From NCBI GenBank assembly GCA_035578905.1, contig JAQJVL010000799.1, positions 307,146-371,145 on the forward strand: DNA of 64,000 nucleotides. Reading direction: 5' to 3'. Below the pieces are notes generated by a model. That model did not search any database and was not told the DNA's origin. It was given only the letters and a program-made list of their open reading frames with translations. Shown piece by piece: positions 34,101 through 46,100 of this stretch (the first letter of the stretch is position 1; the number at the start of each line of letters is the position of its first letter). A program made the position numbers and the translations under genes. The DNA is from Stictocephala bisonia. Its lineage: Eukaryota; Arthropoda; Insecta; Hemiptera; Membracidae.

Positions 34101-37100
34101 TTTATATTTCAGACTGCATCTCGTCGCCAATATCGTCTAGACCTATTATATTAGCCGACTACGTCAATGGTTTTCATTCGATTACGCCAGGTTTTCATGA
34201 ATTTCTCATTATGAAATAATTATTTATCTTTTCTTCAGTGTAGCCTCATATATCAAAATAGTTTCAAGTTGCACACATTTCATTACCGATCATAATTTAA
34301 AACTAATTCATCCTAAGCGAATTTAAAATTTATTTTTACTAAACCTGCTTAGTTATTATTATCAATCGATTGAACTACAGTCTTTGTCATCCAGATTTTC
34401 AAATTTGATTATATAATTCACAGCTTATTCCCGGTTAGTTGTAACCTTGTTATTACTGATTTAAATACCCACAGAATACAGATCCACTCTTCTTGGCGTG
34501 TACACAATCAATTTTTTGTTGAGAGGAGGCAATTCTGAAAGCAAATAACTGCATTTGGCGATGACACCTGAATTTTAGCATCCGTTTGGTTGGATGCAGC
34601 TTTTGCCAACAAGCTTCGCTACGTTTTCGCGGTACACTTTGAACTGAACCACCAGATAAACATATCGGCCGGCTGTGAAATAGTATAATTGGCTTGCATA
34701 GAAAATCTGATTTGTGATATGAGTGAACAGATTAAATCTTTATAATCCACGTTGTTTCAATTAATAATATACTTTCATAGTTTCTTTCATCATATTAGTT
34801 ATGAAAACAGGAAAAAGGTGAAACAAAACAATGCCACATAAAAATATTGGAAGGCAGGAAGTAAAACGTTTTATTTATCAAATGTTACAGTTACAAACAA
34901 ATCAAAATTATTGTGTTCAGTTTGGATGTATATATTTACGAATCTGGCAAAACTTAACATAGGCTTAGGATGGTATCTGCCTTGTACAGTTGTCTTGGGT
35001 GAGCAGGAAATCCTTCTGTAAATACTCGCTCGAAAATACTCGATACTCGAAAAAATGGCAACTACTCGACTCGAACTAAAAAAATCACTACTCGCACAAC
35101 CCTACAGGACTGTAACTACATTTACACTATTTTGCATTTTTACTTGTAATAAACTAGTTTTGTACTTTTTTCATGATTTTTTACATTATTTTTACCATAA
35201 CCTCCGAGTTTTTTTACCATAGTTATCAGAGTTTTTACGTATCCGAGGTGGTCCCGGTCCCAATTAACCGGTAACTGAGAGTCTACTGTATTTCATTTTC
35301 AATTAAATTTGACTAAAGAAGAAAACTTGAAATATTTATTATTTGCTCTTGTTTGATAAATTAAAGATAAAACAAAAATAAATTTGTATCTATTTGTTAT
35401 TTTTTGAGAACAAGTTACAAAATGATATATTTAATAGGTTTTTGCTTGAAAAATTAGAGTTTTGTTACATTTCGCATCTGGCTTTTACTGAATTCAGCTT
35501 CGCCTCCCACCACATTATGCCAAAATAACTAAGGTTCTACTGAATTAGAATATTTTATATCAAGGTTCTATGTAAAGCAATCTTACAACACTTTTTTGTA
35601 GAATATAATTCTATCTTCAACTAAAGACAAAAATGTGCAACTTACATTGGTTTCACTGTCTCGTATAAGAAAGTCACCGTCATGACCATGCTGGTTCAGA
35701 AGGTTGTCACACTGCGCTCTGGTGATGGCACCGTAGTACCAAGATTTTCCCACGAGGTGAGGCCTGTCTTGGGAGTTATTCCTTCTCTCCAAGGAGTCCC
35801 CACGCTCACTGCCTCCTCCTACACGATCTCTCAGTGGTTGTGTTAAGTATTCACTCAACTCCTAAAGCAGGCCAAGTTGAAATTTATTAAGTACTCTGTT
35901 AGTTTATAGTGTTAGTTAGATCGTATCTCTATAGCATTTAAACTAATTAATTGCCATATGCACAAAAATAAATAGTACTGGAATAGAATCTTTGCAGTTG
36001 CCTAATCAATTAGCTCTACAACTTTTAATTGTTGCCATGTCTTCGTTTAGTAATTTCTTTCTTATTTAAGGTTGGTTGTTGTCGACAGACATGGTGCTAA
36101 CTATGGCAGAGAAAACTTTTAATTACCATTAATTTTGCTCATACGGATTTGGGATGTGCAGTGAGGTCAAGTTTGTCAGACACTGTATTGTTTTCAGGAA
36201 GATTTTCAGAAAAACCAGCTAAGTAATGCTGTGTGTAATTATTACTTACTTACTAACTTACTGCTAGGGCGTTACAAATCTCTGTCAATTTTTTGCCTCG
36301 TAGATTAGCCTCCTCCACTCTTCTCTATCCTCCACCATCTGGATTGCTCCTCCGCACTGGATCGAATCCTTCTTGACTTGGTCATACCATCTTAATTTAG
36401 GCCTGCCTAACGGACGTCTTCCTGTAGGTACGGCTCACAAACCTCCTTCAGTCTTGTGCCTTCCTGTCTCCGAAGTACATGACCTAACCAACTAATTTTT
36501 TTGGCTTTTATAAGCGCTATTATATCAGGCTCTTTGTATAGGGCACGTAGCTCTCTATTTTTTCTTATGTGCCAAACTCCTTCGTCATAGTTTAGTGTAA
36601 TTATTAGTTTGTTTTAAAACTTTTAGAGAACTGGTTGTATTTAGACACAGGAAAAGGGCTGTTCAGGTGCCCAACTACTGTCTATACAAATGAAAACCAT
36701 GGGAAAATGTTGCAGCAAATGTTACAGGAAATTATAAGAATCCTAAACCAAACGTCTTTGAATCTGCATACAAACAAAATGTTGTTGATAATGATATTAA
36801 CAAATATTAAGGTAGTTGTCCTTAAAAGATACAAACTGGGCTACCTTTTAACTATACAAACATCGAGTTAAGTAATATTTTAACTATCAATTAATCATGA
36901 AATGACTTTCTATAACAAGCTAGCCTTAAAACACCAGAAATTTAGTTGAAGTTCTATTGACAATATTTACATTACCAAACGTGGTGCTGAATCAGCTTCG
37001 TGAGCTATAGATTATTAGTGGTTTCTGGTCAAGATGGATATTACAGAATCAAACATTTGACCGTACATCACCCCTGGCTACAAATACAACCTGGCATGCC

Positions 37101-40100
37101 TTAGTCCTAAGGGCTTTAAGGACAGAATGAGAAATAGTTAGTATATTGGAGAGATAGGACATCAGCAAACTTACCTTAGAAGACAAGTTCACTAACACCA
37201 GAAATGTGTATGTTACTACTACTCTGGTGTTACTGAACTTGTCTTCTAAGGTAAGTTTGCTGATGTCCTATCTCTCCAATATACTAATTCCTGGCCTAGT
37301 GCCCTTTAACCTAACCTAAAAAAATGAAAATAAAAAATAAGAACTTACTTGTAGGTAGTTTCTAGGAACCAAGCCAATTTGGCCATGTCCGTTGCGGGCC
37401 TTGTACCACTCAGGGTCAGTTGGTGGCCTATCCAGAATCTCCAAGCGGTCACCCTTCTCAAAGCTCAACTCCTGGTCGTTGGTAGAGGTGAATGAGTAGA
37501 GCGCCACCACAATATCTAGCACATTCTCTGCCATCGCATATGTATGCAGAGTGTCATCCACATCAGTTTCTTCTTGCGTGTAGTTGCTAGGAAACCAGCC
37601 AGCTTGAGACCCACTCTGGCCTCGCCACCATCTAAACACATATGTTAAATTAACATGTCTTCAATAAGCAATGAAATATAAATTTTCCACCACAACAGTT
37701 TTTAACATCTGTACCACTGAAAAGATAATTATAATTTTGTAAGTGAATTATCACTAGCATCTTCTTAACATGCTTAAAGAGAGAATGTCATTTTATGAAT
37801 AAGAAGTCAATGCCATTTTTCCTACTGTAAATAGCTTATCTTAGTATTTTTAAAACCAAAATCTCAGAAAACTAAAATTGCTAATCATGCAAGTTTGTTT
37901 TGATTTGATGAAAAATCAATAAACGTACAAACTGAGGTCAAGATCTTCAAAAATCAATCAAACCAGGAATAAAATTAAAAATTCATCAATCAAGAACAGA
38001 ATGATCCCCATAACACACTAATTCCGAACAGCTATATTAGGGCTACAATCTGTATTACCAAAAAAAGAAAAGAATTTTCGAAAGGAAAAAAAATACATGT
38101 CTGTATAAATAAAGAAAAGTTTCTAAAAACTACCTAGCATAAAACTGCTAAGCTTGACCCTAAAATGATGATCACAGCAAAAAATGTCATCCTACAATGA
38201 GCAACTGGGGGTCTGCCAAACTCAAAACCACTGGGGTCTGTCAAAGTACCTACACTAAAAGGATCTGTTGATTTTTTTGGACATAATATTGAAGAATACA
38301 ATTAACAAACAGTATCAGCCTGAGATTGAAAGACAAAAATGTAAGTAATAAAGACGCTAACCATGCTCAACTTTCATGTATGGATTCTACATTAATGAGT
38401 CATTATAGAAGCCTCAGCAATGTCCAGTCAAGCCAAATAGTTTTCTATGCCCTAGTGGGAGGTAAAGGACACTAACTAAAAATGTGTTAGAACAGCATTC
38501 AATGTTTCAAAACATATTTAAGCGGCATGGGCATCAGATCAGATATTACGATACCCTTAAGCATTGCTTGATGGACTTTATCATTTTCACATCAGTTCAA
38601 GTTATATCTCCCGGTTGAACTTTGTAATCGTTATCACGATATAATTAGGTTTGTGCCCGATCGTGCTCATTCCTGTCCACTCAGAATGAAACAAACTTGA
38701 GCATTAATCATTTTACAATCATCTCACTGTAAACTATTGTATTTAAAACATCTAAATACTAGTTCCAAAAGACACACTAATAAATATCATTGATTAAAAT
38801 GGCATTACTTCTTAATAATTATTCATTTTGGCGCATTAGAACAATTCAGAGACATCGTATTACTTATGCATCGTGTTAGTATCGATGCTTCGCTTTACTT
38901 TCAATGTATAAACATTTTGACTAGTTCTGAATATAATTGCACCAATTTTTCAATGCATCGCATAACCCTAATTTTTACCCAGTAAAATGAAACAAGTAAG
39001 CAAACTCACCCATCATTACTCTTTTCTAAAATGAGGATGCGGGTGCCCTTGACCAGGGACAGCTCGTCGGCTTGCTGAGCCTGATAGTTGTATTTGACTA
39101 CTGCCGTACCAATGGCTTCTGAGGGGTCAGCTGGTAGTCTTCTTGCCAATGTAGGACTCTCCATGGCTCTACTTGGAGAACTGCTAGATGGCAGAGTCTT
39201 GGAACCTCCACCACCCTTTTTCACTTTCTTTTTAATGCTGGAAATAAGAGAACAATTTTACTAATAATAATGAATCACTATTTTCAAATCAAGATTAAAT
39301 TCTGCAACTATCCGCTTTTACTCACAACCTCTAATAGTACATCCCGCTCCTCGTTTAAAAGCCGATAAACTAGTCTCCTTGAGCTGCCTACATTACTGAC
39401 TGATACATCAATTCTTAGAAACTTGCATGTTTCCAATCCTTGGTAGTTTGGTAATTACAGTCACCTTCATACCACTCAAGAACAGAAAGTATTTAGTGCC
39501 TGAGATGATACAAACAAATCTGATTTAGCAAACTTTTGTTCATAGATTTAAGTGTAGGCACTACACATTTTACAAATATTTACATCACAGATTTACAGAA
39601 CGTAGGCCTGAAGCAACGTTTTGTAAACATTAGGCCATTTTGGCCTAATTTTGTAATGTTCTGTAATTATTGTAATTTTGTACTTATTAATTTGATCTTA
39701 TACTGTATATGTTTATAAAATAAAATTGTTTTTATGCTAAAATATTGTTATTTTAGTTTCAATTTGCTGAAACCATCAATTTTGTATGCTTAAACTTAAT
39801 ATTTAACTAAACAATTGTTGGCTATAATTAAAATCACTTATTACTATCACTACCATAAAATAGGCATTCTCCTTGTCATTGAGCCCAATTAAATGGCATT
39901 AATTGGGTTGGTCAAACAACTTACATAACAATAGGCAGATCGTTGAAGGCCTCTTTATAGTTGTCACTAACAGACTAACACAGCCATTAAGCTTGTATCA
40001 TCAATAAAGACCACAAGTAGAAGGTCTCATTTGATGAGAGCTTACAGAACCAAAATGACAAAACATAATTTTTGGTCAACTCGTAATTCTATTGTCAGAT

Positions 40101-43100
40101 GAAACACTATTTTCATATCGAGTTCAGATGAAACACTATTTTCATATCGAGTTCAGATGAAACACTATTTTCATATCGAGTTCAGATGAAACACTATTTT
40201 CATATCGAGTTTTTTCTGTCATATTTATTTCCACATGATAATTGAACTATCATAATTTTCCTGGCTTCACTATGAAATCTACAGCTTATTTGTGGTTTTT
40301 CACAGTGTTCCAAGTTCAAACTTGTTCCTCACATTAAGTAGTCACCCTAAAATAAAACTCAGCCTGTTCATTATTTATAGTTGTATATTTTTACCACCAT
40401 GCATCAAATGATGATATAACTGTATAAAATAGTTTCATAAATGATGTTGCGAAATGGAGCAGTTCTATATGTAATTAATGATTCACTGATTATCGTCACA
40501 CACAAGGAACGGTTGTAACATGATAGTACAAAACAGGTTAACACGTTCAGTGTGGATAACCATGCTTCATGGTTCATGTAGTATCACCATGCTATATACG
40601 GCTTACGCCCATGGGCGTAAGTCTTGTAGCTGGCGTACAAAAAATTGTTATGCTGTATGCTAACGACGCCTGTGGGCGTTATTGATTATTTTTATAATTA
40701 CAAGTATACATCATTTACATTCTTATCAATATACTTAGTTAAATTATAAAAATTTTTTGGCACAGCCCAAAGGTATATAACAGTGAATGTGTTAAGTGAC
40801 TTTATCTATATAAATAAAAGCCAAATACCACTGACTGACTCACTCACTCATCAAGAAAAGTCAAAACCCACAAAATGGATTTACACAACATTTACACAAA
40901 AGGATGTTAGCTTTAGTATCGAAGGAACCCACTACGAAACGATTTTTTTTAAAATTTCATTCCTAAGAGATACAAACAGCCCGTCAAAATTTCCTTTTTT
41001 CCATGAGAATATCATTGGGTTGATTTTAGTAAATTAACAGCTGTTTTGTAAATAAATAAACATGTTTATTTTGTATGTTTGACATTATCCTATTGATGCG
41101 TTAAGAGTGATGCATTTATCTTCAGCTGTCAATCAAAAACAAATTAAATGAACATGTTTGAAATAGGCTAAGTAACACAATTGATTTTATAAGGGTAATA
41201 CCATTAGGTATTTATGGTAATAAATAGGTAGAAACACAAGTAGTGTGAGTGATATACTGTAAATAATTTTGATATTATGATTTTATGTTATTTAGTCTAC
41301 TATTATTTGTGGTTAAAAGTCAAACACATGCCAAAGTGTATTGAGTGCAACGAAAGTTGGGGTTGGCACGCGATGCGTGCAGAGGTATACCCTGGTTATA
41401 AAAATAAAAGGTAAATAGGTCTTGTGGTTCCAAAAACCATAATGGACCAATTTTTTAAGTTATAACTAAATAATAAATATAATTTAAATAATAACATTCA
41501 CGTTTTTAAACACCCGTTCCCTTGACCGATGTTACTAAAACAAATAAAATACATATTTGGAAATACAGGAACCTTCTTATCATCTGCTTCATTGATAATA
41601 ATTAATATATTATGTTTAATTTATCAGTTTCAAAAATGTTTGCTGATAAAATTGTAATTAAAATACAGAATTGGGCAAGTCCTTGCACTTAATAAAGTTT
41701 AAGGTAACTAGAAACGATATTCTTTAAGAAAATGCAGGATGTTACATGCTAAATTATGATAAAGTCACAAAGAATAATCCTAAAAATACAGCCTCTTAAA
41801 CTATCTGTTACATAAATGATGTTCACTTGGCCTGCTTAAATTTACCTGTCAAACAGCGAGGGTTTCTCCTTCTTAACATAGTTGCTGGGTACATATCCAG
41901 CCTGGTTGCGGCAGTTTTGAACTCGCCACCAGTGCTTTGAGTCGTCCAACAGGAGATAACGTTCATTTTTACGCAAGTCCAATTCTTGAGCACCTTGGGC
42001 TGCATAATCATACTTGGCCACTACGTAACAGACGTCTTCTGGTCCCGTCTTTGCTGTAATGTAAAAAATGTGTACTGATATTAATTTCACTGTTACTTTT
42101 CATTAAAAGAATAATTTATAGAAAAGTTCCTTTTTAAACGTTTACGTCTAAAAAAATGTCTGAATTGTATTTTATTTCATTGCTTTCTAAATGATGATAA
42201 GATATTTATTTAACTGTCGTCTATCATGGCCAGTTTTAGTTTACTTTAAGGTAACTTATATTTTACTTGGACTGATGGCATTTTTTTTCCACTTACCAAA
42301 TTGTTATCAAGTGTTTATCATAAAAATGATAAAAAATAATTATTTAGTATTTATCCTATTACTTCAAAAGGTTTTATAAATTTTGTTGTTGTATTTTTAT
42401 CATAAACACCTTGAAACACGTATATATCTACTTTTATCTTTCATCTCAATTAGCTTAAATAGATAAAATGTTTGTTGTTTTTTAATGTCAATTACTAGAA
42501 CTCATGGTAATTAGAATAAGAAGTTTTTCGTTTATTTACAGTTTGTTGGTCTGCCACTTTACCCACGTGATATCATGCTAGTAACATACTGTCTCTTCTA
42601 GTTACTACGAGATTAGTTTTATAATTGTGTGCTATTAGAGAAATGCATTCATTCTTACTAAGGGTTATGTATCCTCAAGAACTAATTAAAATATTAGCCC
42701 CAACCTTAAAAATTGGATATAAAATTAAAAAGTAAAATAGTGTTACAGAAAAAGAAGAAAACAAATAAATATAAATGTACAACTACAGAAAAATGGTAAA
42801 GAACAAGCATTATATTTCAAGGAAGAAACAGATATATCAAAAACAAAATTAATATTGCATGATAACTAATTACAGAGCAAATTAATGTTTGATATAATTA
42901 AAACTGATTCATTCCTCAAGTAACTAATTAACTAAATATAATGGGGATTAATTTATCTTTGACTGTAATCTTATTTTATAGTATTGCTACTATCCTAGAT
43001 TGAAAACTCCGCTGCACCGGTCCCAAGCCCGGGGTCTCATCTTTCCCATAACCGATGAGAAAGGAGGAGGGTACCTTCCCACAGCTCTCAGTGTGATCGC

Positions 43101-46100
43101 GATACTGAGAGCACTCCTATCCCATTAATTCCTTATCCTACCAAACATCCACTCTCCCGTGCCGTACCGTGTCCGGGGTAGGCTTTCAAGCCAACAAAGA
43201 CTTGCCTGCATGTGCATGACAGGGGCCTTTAGGCGACCCCTTCAATTGCACTGGAGGTTCTTCTTAACCTGCCGCCCCTTGATCTCTTCATTATTGGGGA
43301 GGCTCGGGCGGCGGCTTATAGGCTTCAACTGACTGACCACTGGAGGGCGTCCTGTACAGGTCACTCCTCAGTGGTCAATCTAGTAAACGATGAGGTACTC
43401 TCAATGAAGTTTGACTTCAATGGGACTAAGTATCTTTTCACCAGACCCTATACTGTGGATTTCAGGTCGAGGGAGTACTGGGACGCTGTTAGTAGCCCGG
43501 TTTCTTCTCACGACCGAATTGTATGGTTCACAGACGAGTCAAGAATGGGCAACAGAGCTGGATTTGGTGTCTATACTGGCGACCCTAGGACTTCATACTC
43601 CCCTCCCTCCTATACACGTACTGTGGTATTGACCCACCCACCCACCCACCCATACACGTACAGTGGTATTGACCCACTCGCCCACCCATACACGTACAGT
43701 GGTATTGACCCACCCACACACCCATACACATACAGTGGTATTGACCTACTCACCCACCCATACACGTATGGCACCGTTTTCCTGGACGTGAGCCTGGGAG
43801 CGTATGGCACCGTTTTCCAAGCTGAAGTCGCCATACGTTCAGCGCAAACCATGAGAGGGATTTGCGGGAAACATATCCACATCCTCTCAGTCAGGCGGCC
43901 TTAGGGGCTCTTGACTCCTGGAAGGTTTCGTCTGGTCTAGTCTGGGAATGTGTGGAGTCCCTCAGCATCCTGGGCTCAAGAAATCAGGTCTTGCTGGAAT
44001 GGATCCCAGGACATAGGGGATTAGAAGGCAACGAGCAGGCCGATGCCTTGGCTAGGGAAGGTGCTATCAACCCCTTCATTGGTCCTGAGCCGGCCTGCGG
44101 CGTTTCGGCTGCAGCTGTCAAAACAGCAATCAAAAACTGGGTCAGCGCCAGACATCTGGAAAGATGGCGGCGGTTCCCAGGGCAAAGACTCGGCAAGGTT
44201 CTTGTCAGAAATCCTTCCCAGAAGTTAACAAAGTCACTTCTTGGGTTGAGTAAATTGCACGTCAAGCTGGTGGTGGGACTCATCACTGGTCACGGCAAAT
44301 TCCAGAGGCATCTAAGAACAGTGGGACTCTTTACGGAGGATCCCATCTGTCGCCTCTGTGGGGAGGACGACTAGTCGGCAGAACACATTGTCCTGGAGTG
44401 TGAGGCTCTTGGTGCCAGGAGAAGAATACTTTGAAGGCTCACCTCTGGGACAGTCGGAAATTACTAATCTAGTGAAGAAGCTCCTTGACCTGGTCAAGGA
44501 TTGCCAGCTTTACGACGATTAGGCACCGGGATTGGCACAAAAAGCCTCAGGCTTCGTTGCAAGGGTTGGCTGGACCAACTGTACATCCCCTTTCAATCTA
44601 ATCTAATCTAATCCTAGATTGAATATATTGTATCTGCCCATTTGAAATCGTCTCAAAACAATATTAATAAAGTGGTATCAACTGTAATACAACAGAGACA
44701 CAATAGAGGAGAGACACGACAGAAAATTAACTAATACAAAACAAAATTGTATTCGTTTACTTCAGGGCACTAACACAAACACATGACTAAGGAAGTGATT
44801 CTAAATCCCAAGTACATTTGTTATCAAGGAAGAGCCAGGGTTAGTCAAAGGTGGGTCAAAATTAAGGGATCTATGACCTACTTTTTCATTCTGTAACTGT
44901 AAAAATTAAAACACATTAAAGTAAAAATATTCTTCATGACTCATAATACATACTTATAACTTCTATTATTGCCTGTTGAACTAATTCAGTATTGATTAAA
45001 GACATACTCAAACAAAATATCATAGGGCTTTCAAAGAATTTAAAGCATTGTTTCCTCCTCTCCAATTGTAAAAAGTTGCAAAACAGGTGTTGTTTCATGC
45101 AATTTTAACAGAAACACAGGTCCCGTCAACATAGTTTATTGAAGGTAGACCCTGCACCACAATGTCGGAGACCAGTGCATCTATTAAGTTACATGGAAAT
45201 GCATCAGTTGCAGTGTCATTCTAACTCATGACCCTTTACGTTGCACCTGGCCACAATGTAACACCCACTAGATAACTTATCCATTTTAACAGCAGTAGTA
45301 TTTTGCTGTTGTTCACTATTAATGCGGAACTCGCTCTCTTAGACCTCTACTCAAGATTTGACTTCAAAGAATTAAGACAAAATAATTTGTTAGATAGTTT
45401 TTAACACGTTCACTGCTGGAAACGCACTTGTGCGACAAGTTGAGCTTGCATTGTGTGCAGACAACACACTTGTGCATCATTGACTAAAATAGATGATTAC
45501 CGCCGCCAATTACTGGTCAATTGTCGAGTGTGATTATTTTGCGTCCTATACATTTTTGTTTAGAGATTATGTAACTTTTATGCTGTATTCGTTTAAGTTT
45601 TTTCATTTTATTACTTATCAGATAGTTTTCAGAAATGACGCTTTTAGTTTCTGAATATTAATTTGTAGTGAACGTGTTAAACTAAATATAATTGGGCAGT
45701 TAAAAAAAAAAAAAAAAACTATCCACCATATCTCTGCTATTACTGGCAGTTTGCTTGCTTAATTTTTACTCAGCGAATAAAATTATCTTCAACACAAAAT
45801 GTCTTGATTTAAAAAAACTCAGTTTTAAATTTAAAAGAATAATTTTTGTATTATCTTGAATCAGTAAAACATTGTATTTCCACCAGTTTCAATAAATCCT
45901 CTTATTTGAATTACGACTTTTAACTAAGAAGGGTTAGTAACAGTTTACTAAATTTATATATAAATAAAATTATCAGTAGCATTAAAAATGGATAAAATCT
46001 AATTCAGAATAGTTTAAGAATAGTTAATAGCAGACCTGAAAACATGCTAACAGTTTAATAACTAGAATATGATAATTAAGAAATACGATGACAGATGTAT

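Larger units (their letters stand above)
28498..35104. mobile_element. hAT-like non-autonomous element, second layer of the stack
   Basis: The left end TAGGGGTGTGCGAGTA (from 28,498) and the right end, read inward from 35,104 as TAGGGTTGTGCGAGTA, differ at one base. Both subterminal regions contain many ACTCG/CGAGT motifs. The bordering octamers CATGAATG (28,490-28,497) and CAGGACTG (35,105-35,112) agree at 6 of 8, fitting an aged 8 bp hAT duplication. There is no transposase. Without the retrotransposon insertion it would be about 2.3 kb. Confidence 0.75.
27386..35288. mobile_element. pogo/Tigger-like element, outermost layer of the nested stack in dock intron 5
   Basis: The left end CAGTAAAATCTCGTTATCC (from 27,386) and the right end, read inward from 35,288 as CAGTAGACTCTCAGTTACC, match at 14 of 19 bases. 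Both are bordered by TA (27,384-27,385; 35,289-35,290), and further in both carry a GATTAACCG or GGTTAATTG type motif. This is the end structure of pogo/Tigger elements. No transposase remains. Most of its 7.9 kb is a later hAT insertion (28,498-35,104), so the pogo part itself is about 1.3 kb. Confidence 0.7.
43005..44610 (+). mobile_element. RNase H-bearing non-LTR retrotransposon fragment with 13 bp target duplication
   Basis: It is flanked by ATCCTAGATTGAA (42,992-43,004 and 44,611-44,623) and ends in a TAATCTAATCTAATC-type tail, so it was inserted by target-primed reverse transcription. It is truncated or internally deleted: a non-coding 5' stretch (43,005-43,175) joins directly to the RT thumb region. 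The tail type and RNase H place it in the same group as the element at 29,150-33,246. Confidence 0.85.

Noticed and set aside
38038..38970. TAGGGCTA...TAACCCTA as inverted ends of a hAT element in dock intron 3
   Set aside because: Only about six bases match and no 8 bp duplication is visible.
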